Shown here one piece after another: positions 25,501-39,700 of a stretch of 64,000 bases of DNA (position 1 is the first letter of the stretch; each line of letters begins with the position of its first letter). This stretch comes from Aquila chrysaetos chrysaetos. Lineage: Eukaryota > Chordata > Aves > Accipitriformes > Accipitridae. Below the pieces are notes generated by a model. That model made no database searches and was not told the DNA's origin. It saw only the letters and a program-made list of their open reading frames with translations. Made by a program: the position numbers and the translations under genes. The stretch is taken from contig NC_044020.1 in assembly GCF_900496995.4 (NCBI RefSeq), positions 13,100,001-13,164,000 on the forward strand, in the 5' to 3' direction.

Positions 25501-28500
25501 GCTTCCTCATTGTTCCTCATTGTTAAAGATGACCTCCAAAGAATTTTTACAGCCCGATTCATACTTTTCCTTCAGGGTACGTTGAGAAAATAAGGTTTTC
25601 TGTAATTTTTCTTCTTCCTTCCCCTGTTCATACATACCCTTGTTTGCTTCATTTTTGACTGTAGTTTTGGAGAATATTTAGAATGTTGCTGTGGATGTTT
25701 AACTCCTTAATTGAAAAAGACAGGTCAATCATTGAAAGATTCTTAAGAAAAAAAAAAAAAAGGATAAAAATCCCTTATTTCAAGTTATACTCTTGAATCT
25801 TTCAATACTGCTGCTTTGTTAACTTGTGGCCTTATAACTTAGGGGCAACTCACAAATCTACTTAAAATGTATGCATTTCTTATCTCTTCTGCTTTGCTTT
25901 ATGCATAATGAAAAAAGCAGCCAACCAGTGGATGCCCCATATAGTTAATAAGTGACCCCCCATGGGTTAGCTAGGCCACTTGTATGGGTGACAGTCAAAC
26001 AGCAGTCTTAACTCATGTGACATAGCGCTTGCTGTCTGACTACTTCTTCCACTTCCCTTACCCAAACTGTGTACAACTTTGATAACTGTGATAACTTCTT
26101 TTGATAACTAAGCTCTGTTAGGGAGAATGAGATAATCTTATGAAGATTTGTCCAGTGTGTATACATTGCTTATGCTAGTTTAATGGATGCTTTGAAGAGG
26201 ATTAGCAAGGAAGGAGCTAACATCCATACAGTGGATGCCATTGCCTTCCTGAACAGGGAAGCGTCTATCAGAAAGGCTGTTGGATTTATGACAGGGGAGT
26301 GGAGGTGGGTGCAGTTTTCATTCTTCTTCCAAATACCAGCTATAGAGAGAATGAAATACCTTTGAAGGGATCATTCTTGTGGTTCTTATAGGAGGAACAT
26401 ACTGACATACTGAGAAGAGTTGAATGCTGGAGAGATTGCTTTGCTTAGGGGTAGTGGGAGGTAGTCTGACCATTTGGGACTGTGTTTTATCCTAAAAAGG
26501 GAATGACAGATCTCTTAAATTTAACTACAAACACTACCCTTAGTGTGCTTTCTTTGTTTTGCTACTGTGTGGCATTGTTTAGCTGAGGTAGAAAACCAGT
26601 CCTCATGCCAGGTGAATTCTGGGAGGTTAGAAGGGCTGTATCACTTATCCAGGGAATATTCAGGGAAATCGCACAAAGAATAGTAGCATCATCCTGTGGT
26701 GCTTCAGTTTGTGTAACTACTCTTTGTCATCTTGACGAGTGAAGCAGTGTCCTAAATATGCTGTAATTGTGGATGTTGACTCTTCTGACATTGCACAATT
26801 GTGGTGAACTGCTGAAATGGTATTGCCTTCTGATTCTGTTTTCAGAAAGATGCCAAGTGTCTGTCTACAGCCTGAAACTGGCACTGACTCTCCTTGCTGT
26901 GGGGTTGACTTCTGAACTGGGATGGAGTGAGCAGCTGGGAGTGATGACCATTTAGGCTATTGTAGGTTGTGTGGTGGCAGCAGCATATTAAGTCGACTAA
27001 TGGAGTGCTACATTTTGCGTTTATAGGCTATGTTTAGAACTATGATAGTATTAAACTGGTAAGTCCTTTCTAAGAGCTGACTTAGCCTTTAGAAGTTTTC
27101 TGTATTAAAAAAAACCCAAACAACAAACCAAACTCTGTAGATGCTTTTCTCAGATGATTTTAAAGAGCAGGAACTCACTGATTGATCTAGATGCTATTAT
27201 GCTTACTATACGTGCAATCATTAAGTAGGTTTTAAGTTGTACATGGCAACTTCCTCTTTAAATGGAATCTAATTTTAATGAAAGCTTTTTGTTTGTTGCA
27301 TGCTACAAAAAAGTTAAAGGATTTATTTATAATCTCAGTGAAACACAAAACAACCTCTTCCAAGACCTCAAATGTTCTATAGCTTTCCATTTTCTAGTTT
27401 TTGTTTTCATGAACTGCCTAGTCTTAGAGACAGAATGGGGCAATATGTCCCTTCACGATGTTTCAACCATCGACTTCTGGCTAGATGCTGCTGACCATAC
27501 TTAGACATCCTGTTTTCTTAGGAAAAGGTCATCCTAGTCATTCAAACCCTTCACTGAACTGTGGCGTCATAGAAACTTTATAACAGAAATTAAAGACCAT
27601 ATGTGCCTTTCCTGTTCATAATCTCAGACTGCTTTCTTTCACTTGTGAACAAATAGTTCTGGCTATTAGCACTTTTCTGCTGGCAACTCCATGTTGCATT
27701 CAGGCGCGTGTTTTTGGCTTTTGTAATACATTTTTAAAAATGAGTAAAAACCAGTAGTGATGCTTTTGGTCTATCTTTTGGCTTGCTTACCTTTGCATGC
27801 CCAGGAAGGGCAAGCATATTTAGCACTAAAGAATCCTGCATGAAGGACAACATGGAAACATCTTAGTTCATTGAGCAATTCCACTGTAATTTCAAGAAAC
27901 AATGACTTCTATTTATGCAGAGCTCTAAAGTTCAGCTCTACTACTGAATGCAAATCTCACTCGCTGGAGGTGAAATGCATCTTTTATTTTTAACTGTAGT
28001 GATTGCTTGACAGCGGGTGCTAGTGAAGTAAATCTTCAAGGCCTGATTTAAGAAGTCTCTTGGCATTCTTATATGTTCTTGTATTAGAAGAACCTTTCGC
28101 AAACATCTTGGCCAAATGTGGTTAAGCTTATTGTGTTGGTTGTTACTGTGTCTCTGAGCGTTGCTCCCACAATGTCATAGAGGTGATGTAAGGACATGGT
28201 CTTAGGCAATATAGCAGTTAATGCAGCACACAATGGCAATTCTATTGCTTAAAGCTAGTAGAAAGAAAAACTAGTAAAACTTGCTGGTTAAATGTCTAAT
28301 GCAAATTGAACAGTCCATGAAACTAACTATGACTGTTTTAACTAAGTACCTGTTTGAAATGTTGTGGGGAATATCGGGTAGGGGTGTGTGCATGTGTGTT
28401 TGTAACTGTTTACAAACAGCTGCTCTGCTTACTTGCATTTTTTTTTGTTTTAGCTACAACTTCAAATTGGTACAGTGTACTGTACTGAAATTAGTCTCTT

Positions 28501-30484
28501 ATAAGTTGCCTTTTAAATTAAGACGCCCAATAAGTTTCATTTCAAACTGTAGTTCTTGTTGCATACTCTTTTCTTTCTTCCCTAGATCAGTTTTGCCAAA
28601 TGGCAATGTGATGATGTCTTCATGTTTCTCGCATAAAAATAGAATTGTGAATTGGCTGCTTGAAATATGACAAAACCAGTCAAGATTTCAGTTTTTCTGT
28701 GGCTTTCTAAATATTTGTTCTTGGTCTTAAAATCCACTTGCTCAACTTCTTCATTGGGCTTCCTGTGTAATGTTGTTAACCCTTGGCATAATTCTCATGG
28801 GGTGATAGTCCTGTGGCTCTTGTGTTTACCAAGTAAACAGCTGTGGCCATTTTAGATGTTACTTCTTAGGTGGAGGTTACTGACCCTGTAGTGGAGTTAG
28901 CAGGAAGGTGGGCATACCATCTGCTCTGCTGTCATATTGTAAACTTACCTTCTGGGGTGATTAAAGCAGTGTGCCATACTGAACTCAGACAACTGAGGTA
29001 TCATTTAGTTCTGCAAAGTCTGTTACCTGCTCATTAGCAGCTCTCTCCTCTGGGGATTGCTAGGCAGCTGAGGGGATATAGTATTACAAACTGCTGCAGC
29101 AAAATTAACTAACACATTTGTCAGAGCTGAGAATTATCTTGCAGTGATCATGTGTAAATGAGATTAGTCCCTGAAAGGAAGGAGTACATTATTTATTGGC
29201 TTTTTTGGGGTGACATTTTATTACAAGATTGCCAATACCAATATTCCATCTTATATTTTTAATTTGCCTTCCTATGTTATGACAAAGTTCGACATCTTTT
29301 ATTGGGCACTAAAATTCCAATCTAATTATGCACACTGGCACGTTAAAACTTGTTAGATGGGTTATCTTAATGTTATGTGTTAGTCACATCTAAGTACTTA
29401 GACGTTACAGTAATAGAATGACACCAAGTTATTAGCACAAAATGAAGAGATTCTCATTCAGAGTGAATCTGAAGTCTCAGTTGAGCACTAATTCATTCTG
29501 ATGGTTTCTGGCACTCTGATTGCAAAGCGCTTTGGCTATTGTGCTTTCCAAGGCTACCAGCGTCAAACAGATACCTCTTGACTGGCTATTGAAGTGACCA
29601 CCACACAGTGGTGTACCAGATAAATAGGTAACCAATAATACTCTTGGATGAGGGCTCAGATTAACAGGTTGTCATTAGGTAATTTTCTGCAAATCTAATT
29701 AATCTTTAGCATCTTGAATTAAATTTACCCCAAATCCTTTTTGCAGTGTTAAAAGTGTAAAATACATTTACTTTTCTGAGTAGAAAGCATGGGTTATGGT
29801 TTTCTGGGGGAATTATCTGGTTTTGCTGTGATGGAATGAATGGTGTTTAAATCTGTCTGGTCTAATTCCTTACACAAGTAAAGTTACAGACCCATTGCTA
29901 GCAGTAATTGTGAACATGTTAATTTAAGCAAGGGAAACATAATCACTGTGTGTACTACTGCCCTCCTTGCAGTCTGTCTAAAGTTAGTTGCTGCTTGAGC
30001 TCTGCTTGCTTGCTATTACCCAAGCAGCTGTACCAGTACTTAGCATCCTAGTTTCGGTGAAACCTAGCCCAGATGATTGAGCTTGGGTATGAGCTTCATA
30101 CTCAAAAAGCTGATAATTACAGAGTGCCTGTGATAAGTAGTTTATCTGTAAATAGCATTAACAGCCCAGTGTTTGCAACTTCGTAAAAATAATCTATAAA
30201 AACATCACTGTGCTTTTGTGAATTTTACTGTTTTATGGAGCTCACTTTCTATTATCTTTCAAAGTTGTGTTTAATTTGTGTTAGGATACAAAGTGGCCAC
30301 AAGATGAGAATTCATTGTCCAGCAGTGTGGAAGCCTATATAATTAATTGATCCTGTGGGAGTTTGGGCACATATAGAAGCAGTTGTCATAGCTGTTTGGT
30401 AGCTTTTAAGCATGCTTTTCTTCCAGCCAACTCACGCTCTTCTTTTTAACTTTAGTTCAGTTATACAAACTGTTTGTCTTTCAG

Positions 30485-30720
30485 AGCCAACACGTAATCA
30501 GCCAAACCGAACCAAGAGGAAAGAGAATATTTGAGAAGACTCCCAGCATCTCATGAATGAACTAACGGAACTCGATAATGCTGGTTCTCCAGAGCCAGGT
30601 CTACGGCTCAGAAAAGGACACATGTCTGACACTGCAACAACACAGGCACCCTTTGAAGAGGACAGCTGTGAGCAGAGGCTTCTTTTAGTGGATCCACCTC
30701 TGTCTTCTGACCAGGAAAAT
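30485..30720 (+). other. ADIPOR2: ADIPOR2 exon 2 (5' UTR plus first 56 codons)
   Basis: The acceptor is TGTCTTTCAG|AGCC and the donor AAT|GTAAGT. Nucleotides 30,485-30,552 are untranslated and contain the TGA 30,532-30,534, in frame with the ATG at 30,553. This fixes the start as the first possible in-frame ATG in this exon. The start context CTCATGA is weak (C at -3). The coding part begins MNELTELDNAGSPEPGLRLR, matching the human N-terminus (MNEPTEN..PEPDIRLRKGH) in pattern. The intron after it is phase 0. Confidence 0.92.
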
Positions 30721-33700
30721 GTAAGTTTGTGGTTATCTGTTAGGTTTGCTAGGAAAAATGAGTTTGGATGTAAGTGCTTCAGTGCTTGAAATAAGTTCCA
30801 GAAATGTGAACCATGAGCCTACAACTTCTTTATGCCTGCTAAATAATTGTAATAAACCCAGGAAGATGCCAGAAATATTCAGTTGAATGTATGGGAACTT
30901 GGGTGACAAGAAGGGGCTAAGTGTAAGTTTAGCAGCGTTATATTTTTTTTTATCCCCTCCTCAAAGAAATGGGACTTGAACTTGTTTGTTCTCTGCTGAG
31001 ACGCTGCTCATATCGAAAGATTTTTGTTCTGTAACTTCCAATTAATTATAAGTGAAAGGAGAAGATACATTGACTCTGGCCGAATGTAATCTGAACCTTG
31101 GCTAATTGCTATCATTTAGCAGATCAGGACGGAAAAATCTGTTTGCAAGCATTTTTGTTGGAAGAATGGCCATACTGGATTAGGCCAAACATCCACAGCG
31201 CGCAATATCCTATCTCGGACAGTAGCCAGTAACAGACTCATAAGGAAGAGTACAAGGATGGGGAAGCATGTTGTGTTACTTCCCTAGGACACTCTCCCAG
31301 CCTTTAAATTGGTGGCTTACGGATTTCCTGAGCCAGTGGCAATGTTCTTGAATTTTTGGTGCATAAGCCTTTGTAAACTTTAGCAGCTACAACATCCTGC
31401 GGAAAAGTGTTCCACAGCTTAATTAGGTGTTATATGTAGGTAATGTCCAAGCATTGGAGAAAAATACCTTCTGGTTAGAGAGTTTCAGAAATGTAATTAA
31501 TGCTTCTCCCAGGTTATATACAGATGGCTATCAGCAGAGTTAAGTGGAGGAGACGTTCATCTTAGGCTCACTATTAAATTTATCATGGCTTAATGAGTTT
31601 ACTGTATCAGCTCAGTTACAGCAACTGTGTGGTTTTAGCCAGCAGCAAAAACGTGCTGACGCTACTTAATGTAGCCTTCTATGCAGAAGAGTTGGGCTGT
31701 TGCTGTAATTGCATTTGCCACAGATTCTGGGTGTGCGCATGGACCACTGTCATGGTTCAGCTGACATGAGAACCTGTATTAGGCTGCCTTAACTTGATTA
31801 GTTTGCACCTTTTATAGAATTTAGTTTCAAGTGTCCTTGTAATGAGAAGTCAGAACAGGCATTCATGGCTAATAAGCCAAGCCAGTGCACTGTGAGCTGT
31901 ACACTGCTATAACTTCTATAGGACATTCTCAGTATCATGATTAACAGGAAATGCCCAGAGTCTTTTTCTTTGCATTATGTGGAAGGTGGTAAACCATGTG
32001 TAGAAGGTGCAAAGTCTTAGCCAATAGCTGAATTTGCTAAGGTTACAAGAAGAAAAGTTGAGTTGTACTAGCAGATATTTTGAACATAAATATGTTTATC
32101 TGACTGTGTGTTTGGGATCATCTTTTTTTGAAGGCTGTTTTCATTCTTGTCTGACTTTCCTAGTTGAATAATGCGAGTTACCTGCAGATGGAATAGCCCA
32201 AAGTAAAAGCCTGTAACTGATTATGTCCTATAATTCTTTCTGTACATTTGCTTAGCTAAATAGAAATTATTTGGATGAGTCAAAGTGTTTAATTTTAGAA
32301 TTTTGGAAATAAAATGGTTGAAGTACTTTCATTCTCTCTTCTGCTTTTTCAGGCATTCTTAGCATGTGTTAGTCCTTTTTGTTTGTTTGTTTTTTGTTTG
32401 CTTTCATCCCTATGACAAAAGTATGTTTCTTTTGTTTTGGCTTACTACAAGTATTTAGCTTTCTTGTATTTGATGTCTTCTCTCTTTCCTGGTCTCTTAA
32501 AATGCTGCCACAGAAATTTGTTTTTGCCGTTTGGCCTTGCTGTTCTGTCTTGAACTGCTTCACTTTCTCTGCCTTATATGGCCTCTTGAATTTTTGACTT
32601 TTTTTCAGTGTAAAGTTTTATTCCTGTCTTCTCTGATTTCTTGTTTTTAATACTGTGATATCTTTAAACTTTGTTCTTAAAAGGTTGAATAATTGATGCT
32701 TCAAATGGATCGTCCCAAAACTCTCTGCTGTCAAAAGTACCAATATTAGCTTGCCAAATGGCCTTTATTATGTGACATACTTGCAGTGTTCTAAATAATC
32801 TGGAAAAAACATTATGCTATATATCTTCCTTTGCCTTGTATAAGCCTCAGCACAGCTGTTGCTCAAATGCCAGCTAGGATTCACTTTCTTGCTCTACTGT
32901 ACATTCTGGCTATGTGCTACTGCCTCAGAGATGACTTACTAGTTCAAAAGCATGATTTTCCTCGGGTTCTGAAGAGGCTCTTGTTTAGATAACAGTAATA
33001 TAAGGTTATTGTTCTTCCGTAGGTGGCAATAATACTCGGGCACACAAGCTAAACATAGCCTTGTAAAAGGACTCAAGTGGTGTCCGCTTCATTAGTATTC
33101 CAGTGGCTAAATGCAACCACATTGAAGCTGATGGTAATGATCAAGGAATTCCTATGTTGGAGAAGGAAAGTGGATGAGAGCTATATAGTGTCTTGATGGT
33201 AGGACAACCATGGTTATTTAATGTGCTTTTAAATAGTTCTACTTCTGACAAACTAATCATATTGACTTTCTTGAATATCATAATATAGAAGTATTCTAAT
33301 AGATATGATACTTCCCCAAAATGAACGGACTCTTTATGCAGCCCTAAAAACCTTGTGCTTGACTTTTTTTTTTTGTTTTTGTTTTTAAATATACTTTAAC
33401 CTGTCAGTGGCAGGAAGTAAACAAAAGAACCATTTTCTTTGCCTTTATTCCAGTCATTAGGCTTTCATGTTCCTAAATAATGATTTCTTTCATGCAGTTG
33501 AGCTGCGTTGTGCAGTTGTCCTATGTGGCACCAAAATGCACCCATGAAGTGGAGACCTGTTGCTCTAAAGTGTTTGATAACCTGCAGTAAGGGTTTGGGG
33601 GGGGAGGTATGCGTAGCTCCCAAGTCATCTGAATGGACAGAAGAAATTTGGGCAAATAGTTACCTGGATTGTTTCTCAGGGAGCATGGGTTTTGACTTCA

Positions 33701-36700
33701 AGTGGAACTTACTTGACCTCTGACAGATTTCATGATACCTGCATGAAGCTATGAGAGTCTTTCTAGAGCATAAATACCAAAGTGACTTGAAGGAGGAGGC
33801 AGAAGGATGTAACAGATTTTCAGGTACAAAAGAAAAGTTTAAGAATAATTGAAGGTAAGCAAATGACTTGAGGCTTTTAACTTGAATCATAGGACTTGCT
33901 TGAAGCCTTTTCTGTTACAGAAGTGTGTACTTATTATCTACAAAAGAAGACTTCAAAAATAGTTTTGGTATTGACAGAAGGGTGCATGTAAATTCATGGA
34001 ATTGTCAACTTGTCTTTATGGTGCATGCTATCTGAGGGAAAAGATTTACATGAAGTCTTGAAGTCCAAAGGTAGACATTTCAGTGCTAAGAACAGTCTTT
34101 CTGGAGCTGATATTCATAAATTCTGATTGCCTTAAATTTTTTTCCTTTATAGATTTACTTGCAAGTTTCTTGCTCAGTTTCAAACCATTTAGCTTTATTT
34201 TCAATCTAGCATTTTACTATTGGTACTGTGGAGTTAAGATTAAAAACTTGGCACCTGCTTCTGTATTTGCCTTCTTCCTGGATTGCATTACAGGTTTTGT
34301 TGGTAGAGGGTGTCTTCCGAGTGTGTATGGGAGAGGCCTGGCATAACAGAATTTGAGGGCCCACTAAAACATGTTTGCTTTTGTTTTAAAGCAGATTATG
34401 TTCAAAATATGTTGTTCTGTGGACTTCTTTATCACCTCTTCCGTTTCTCCATTTTTGCAACTCTTGGGAAAGAATGTTACTTTGAAAGCATATGAATCGA
34501 CATTTTACTTCAGATCAAAAGATATTAACATCTGAATTTCTCCTTCATTTGCTATTCTAAGCACTGGAAGTAATGCATGTTCTACTAAGACTGCTAGTCA
34601 CTGAAGAAAGTGTTTGAATCTAGTATCTTTCCCTACAAGTATGCCTTTTTTTTGTACGGGAAAGCATTTTTTGGATACGCAAAGCAGAGTATCTCAAAGT
34701 ATTCCCACTTAAACAGTACAAAGACGTGATATTCTATGGAGATGGTTTCCAGGCTCCACAGGCTTGAGTTGGTCAGATGCTGATGTGTCCTTCACTGACA
34801 GTTGATGTGCCTGGTTTATTAACAGGCTTTTATAGCTCGAATGTCTGCAGAAAAGACAAAAACTGGTGACCTAGTCAACCATGAGTAGACAGTATTCTGC
34901 CCAGAAGGCTGGTTACGTGGGAAATGGCCATGTCTCTGTGTCTGCCTTGTCTCCCAGAAAACTCTCATGTGAATTAACAAGAAAGTTGTAATTGTTGAGT
35001 TGCAGCTGGGTTCAACTGTCTGGAGAGTCTTAGTTCTTTGAGAGGGGAAGTGTTGGTATTCTGCTGAGTTTGCTGCCTGACAGCTGGTTTTGTGTTGAAA
35101 CTAGGAGAGGGAGGGAGTGGTTTTCTTTATAATTCACTGGCACAGCTGTTTCCCTGGACAAGGATTAGATTCCACAGGTTTTGCCTTTGTTATCCTGGAG
35201 ATAGTATCTGCCTGATTTGGGCAGCAATGGGGGACTTGACGGCCTTTTGCCGTGATATAAGAGGAAATAGTGGTGTACTGGTGGGTTAACTTGCCATCTT
35301 CCTCTGTTTTTGATTGATTGACTCTGCTCTTATGTTAAGTTCAGCAGTACACTTTCAGTCTCTCTTAGTTTATTTTTTTAACAGAACATTTTTTCCATAA
35401 GCCCAGTGTGCTTGTTTTCTTTTTCTGCTGTCAGGATTAACAATGACAGAGGAGCAGAAAACAGCACATAAGCATCTTCTGTAGTAGAAGCAATTTCTAC
35501 AGGCTTTTCCCCAAAGTGTGCTGATGAGCACATGGTGGGCATTGAGGTCTTTGGTCCTAGTCAAGTACTGGGCATCGACAGAAAATCAGTAGTTGCTACT
35601 GCTTAGAGAGTCAACAAACCCTTTTCATCTGAAGATACTTAATGAGGGATCTAGTTCTAATAAGGGTGTATTAGCAAAGTTGCTGAAGCCAAAATGTGAC
35701 TTTGTCCTAGGACTATTTGCTAAACCAATGTTAAATGTCAGTCCTTGTTTTTAAGGAGTGCCAGCAAGCAGTCACCCATGACCAGTTGTATAAAACCGTT
35801 TCCAAGTGCTATATTAAATGGATTGTAGCTTTTATAAGAAGGTGACCTACAAAGGAAAAATACTAAACACAGGAACCTTCAAGTACTTAACATTTTGACC
35901 AATAGGCTGAAAGGGTCTTTGGCACAGCGCTAATGAAGGACTTGTTTTGGTCCCGTGACAGCAAAAACAGCTTTGCACACCCTGCTGAGAGGGTGACTGT
36001 AGTTAGTCTTTTGGAAACTGTGGTGTATCTATGTTTACAAGCCTGTCAGATTAAGAGAGAATGTAAACTCTAAATGACAAAGCTGTTATTTTAAAATAAC
36101 TTGGTATGTGCAGAAGTTAGGGGAAGTCAGGGAAAATGTTAAGGTGCTGTGCTTTTCCAGTTAATTAGTTACAATCCAAAGAACATAAGCTGATGAAATT
36201 TTGAAAAATGTGCAACAGGCTTTTAGGAGAAATGGCATGGCACGGCACCACCTATTGCTGCTTTCCCCTTACAAAAGACCAGTTGGTAAAAGGTCGGTTG
36301 ACAGAATGGGTGCAGAGGAGTTGCTGAAAAAAGCAATCTTGCTAGCTGAAAAGGATGTTACAGGTCTGTGATTAGAAAAATAGCATTTTTTATATTATAG
36401 TCTTGAACCTATCTTGGCCATTATGCTGAAGGCTCTCGAGTTATTGAATCTGGCATGCTGCCCCAAGAAACATTAAATGACTTGAATGGCATGTTAAACA
36501 CTATTAATCATTTATCTGAGATCAAGATAAACAGCAGCAAAAACACCAAGTCATGGCTAGACTTTGTGACTTCGGTTTTATATGAGGGATAACAGTGGTA
36601 TTGTAAATGCAGTGACATATGTTTTGTAACTTGCATTTTAAGAAGAGAATTGTATATAAGTACTGAGTCATATAATATCCCACAACTCGGTGTTAATCAA

Positions 36701-39700
36701 GACATTTACTTTTTCTGAAGTATCTTGCCTGTGTTACAGTGATGTGTTTGTACCAAGGCAGAGTTCTCTCAGGCCACAGATCAAGAAGAGAGTGGGGAAG
36801 CATCTATCAGCAGCTGAAGGAAGCAACAAGAACATTAGAACAGATTCAGACTGCATCATGCTTTGGAAATTCCTGTGATGGTAGCTATAGGGCACCAGTG
36901 ACATCTTGATGGTGAATTGGCATCACAAACAGTTGAGCTTTGAGACATGGGACTTCATTAACTCCAGAGCTTAATACTACATAGGTATGTGCATGGTCAG
37001 TTAGGCCCTCAAGTAACTGAGTGATGACTGTCTGAAAAGGAACCCTAACACAGAAGAGTTCTGCCTTTCTGGGGTTTAGGAGACTTGTATTGCAGTTGCT
37101 AGTGTTACTGGTTAATGTGTGCACTTCTGGTTCTGCATCAAATACCATACATGCAACCAATGAAAACTATCAAATTTCTAAAAGTGCAGTCCTGAAAGCT
37201 GCTGGAAGTTTTGAGAATACAGCAGCCTATTGAAGTGATCATTAGTTTAATTTTCCTTAATCCCTGCCTAGCTAGGTTCTTAGGCTCCTTTCTAACTGAT
37301 GAACAGTACAAAAAGGAGGACTGGAGATGATTTGGCATCCCACTGGTATGTGTCGAAAAGAAACTTGGCCTTGCACATGATCCACAGGAAGTATTCTGTA
37401 GTGGATCTCAGTAAAATGGGAGCTGATGCTCCCTTTGTTTCTGTTGCACTAGCTTGAGCTCCTTAAATCCCTTGGTTATCTGAACCAACTTTAATAGGAA
37501 GCTCACCTAGCAAAAACGTGAGTAATTTCTGCCAGATTAGTATTGGATCAGTTAATCAACCCAAGGATCAGAGGGGTGCCAGAAGCAGTGTAAAGGAAGA
37601 TGGGGGTGAGGGAGGAGAGGACCACTTTCAACACAGTAAGCTTCTTGGGTGGCTTCATTCAAGTCTGATTTATGTTTCAGTTTGCACACTCTAATGAATG
37701 CAGATTGATGATGTTTTCTAGCAAAATAGCAGTCTGAAGTGATGAACAAGAGCTTGCTTGTCACATGTGCAAACTCTCAAACTTTCTAGAAATCTTTAAA
37801 CTGAGATCAAGCAACTACAGACCTCAAGAAACTACAGTTTTACCACTTGAAGTCCAGAGAACAGAACTTTCTCAAAAGTGGGAAAAAGGTTTCTGGAATC
37901 TTTTTCTACCATTGTGACTTGACTTCTGACAGGCTTTTCCATAGTAAGGGCATTAATAAACGATGTGCCTGTTAACAGATTTGAGAGCAATAGTGTATAA
38001 AAACTGTTAAACTATGTGAGAAGGATAAGCTGTTGTAGTAGACAAGAGAAGTATACTGCATTTACTAGAGCAGGTTTCACTGCAGTTTTCTCTAACAGGG
38101 CCTTTGGCTATGTGATCTGACTTTTTTGGACCGTATTCACGCAACAAATTCTTGTACTAATGTAAACTTTTTTAAACTTTTGTGCCATTGCTATAAGAGA
38201 GTGAGATTTTAATGTTAAAATAAACTTATTTAATGATGGGTACTGTGCAACTGGGCTCTTGGGTTTCTTGCTTCTGTTTGCTCTGGTGCTCTAAGTCTTG
38301 GTTTTGGCATTAAACCTTTTCTATCCCTACCAAAGCGCACTCTGAAATTCTTCTTTAGATGATGGTCTGTCCCTGGAAGTGTGTTGCCTGGAACTCTGTA
38401 CAAAATGGTATAATTAAGTCTGATTTCTACCTCTTTCTTTTACCTTCTTGTCTATCGCTGTCACCACAAAAGAATCTGGAAAACTTCTCAAAATAAAGTG
38501 AATATGGATAAACAAGTAAAACTGTTTTCTTCTGGCCATTGTCACTTGTCCTTCAGATTTAGTTTATTCTCTGGTACAATTATTCAACTCAGGATGTGTT
38601 TATACTTCTGCTGTGTAATTTCCATCTCATTATGTATGTGTACTATGTTTGTTGGTAGATTTAACACTCTATGAATTTGCAAAGGGGGTAGGATTAAAAT
38701 TGGAAGGATTATTTGGCATTTCCATAGAACTGAGTGTCCAGACCCTCTCGAGTGTAAGTATACAGAAGCCATGATGTCTGATTTGTATGAAAGACTGATT
38801 CTACGCATTGCTGCTTATGTACAGCAGAAGAATGACAGCTGATGATTTCAACAAGGTTGCTTGTTACAAGTGAATGAGGGTTTTTATTTAAAGATACTCT
38901 AAAATGCTCTAAAGACTTCACAGAATTATTTAGTCAAAATTTGAGACTGCTTTTAAAATAAATTGAGTAAATTAGATGACATAAAAGAACATCTGAAACA
39001 TCAGCCAAGTGACAATTCTTTTGGCCAATGATCTAGAAAGTACAAAGGCAAAAATTATTGTGGAAGCGTTTGGTTCAGCATATACCATTACCTCATTGAA
39101 AGCGAGAGTATCGGAGTTTTGTTCTGGGCTTTCATTTCTTGCACGGTCTTAGGCAAGTGAGATTATTTACCCAATGTGTTCCCCATTTTAAAGTGTGGTT
39201 CTGTGGGCAGACCTTAGAAATAGTTGAAAACAGGTCCTAAAGTGTATGCTTACTTATGTTGTTATGTTCTAGAATTATGCTTGAAATTCTGATATAATCA
39301 GCCAAAGAAGAGAGAATATGGGAATCCTAAGATAGGAGGGAACTTGTCACAGTGGAAATTTTACAACAATACGCCTTCTAAACAGAAAGTGGTATTTTTT
39401 CCCCTTCAGTCATTGTCTGAAGAATTGAAGGTCAATAGACTCCTTCAGATTTCCAGATGAAAACTGGCATTGGTGTTGTACTCCCAACTATAGATTTCCA
39501 GCTTCAAAGCAGCACAGTTTACTGTTCTTTCTAATGGGATGTTATGGGAAGGAGTTGAGAGAGGACGGACGTTCCAGAGCGGACCTCATTTTGCCTCCTT
39601 AGCAAGAAAAGGTCTAAGAAGCTGAGCTTTAGTTTTTTTTCCTTGAATGCTAATTTTGCAGTTTAATGGCAGGAAGGAGATAGTAAAATCAATTCCATTT

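Larger units (their letters stand above)
7531..30484 (+). other. ADIPOR2: ADIPOR2 intron 1
   Basis: This 22,954-nt intron begins GTGAGT and ends in TTTCAG. It is AT-rich with many T-runs and contains no coding sequence I can recognise. Visible content: a T19 tract at 8,312-8,330, GT-rich low-complexity DNA around 17,590-17,760, pieces of an old sauropsid interspersed repeat near 18.0-19.1 kb, and a C19 tract at 22,485-22,503. The remainder shows no gene, RNA gene or array. Confidence 0.75.
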
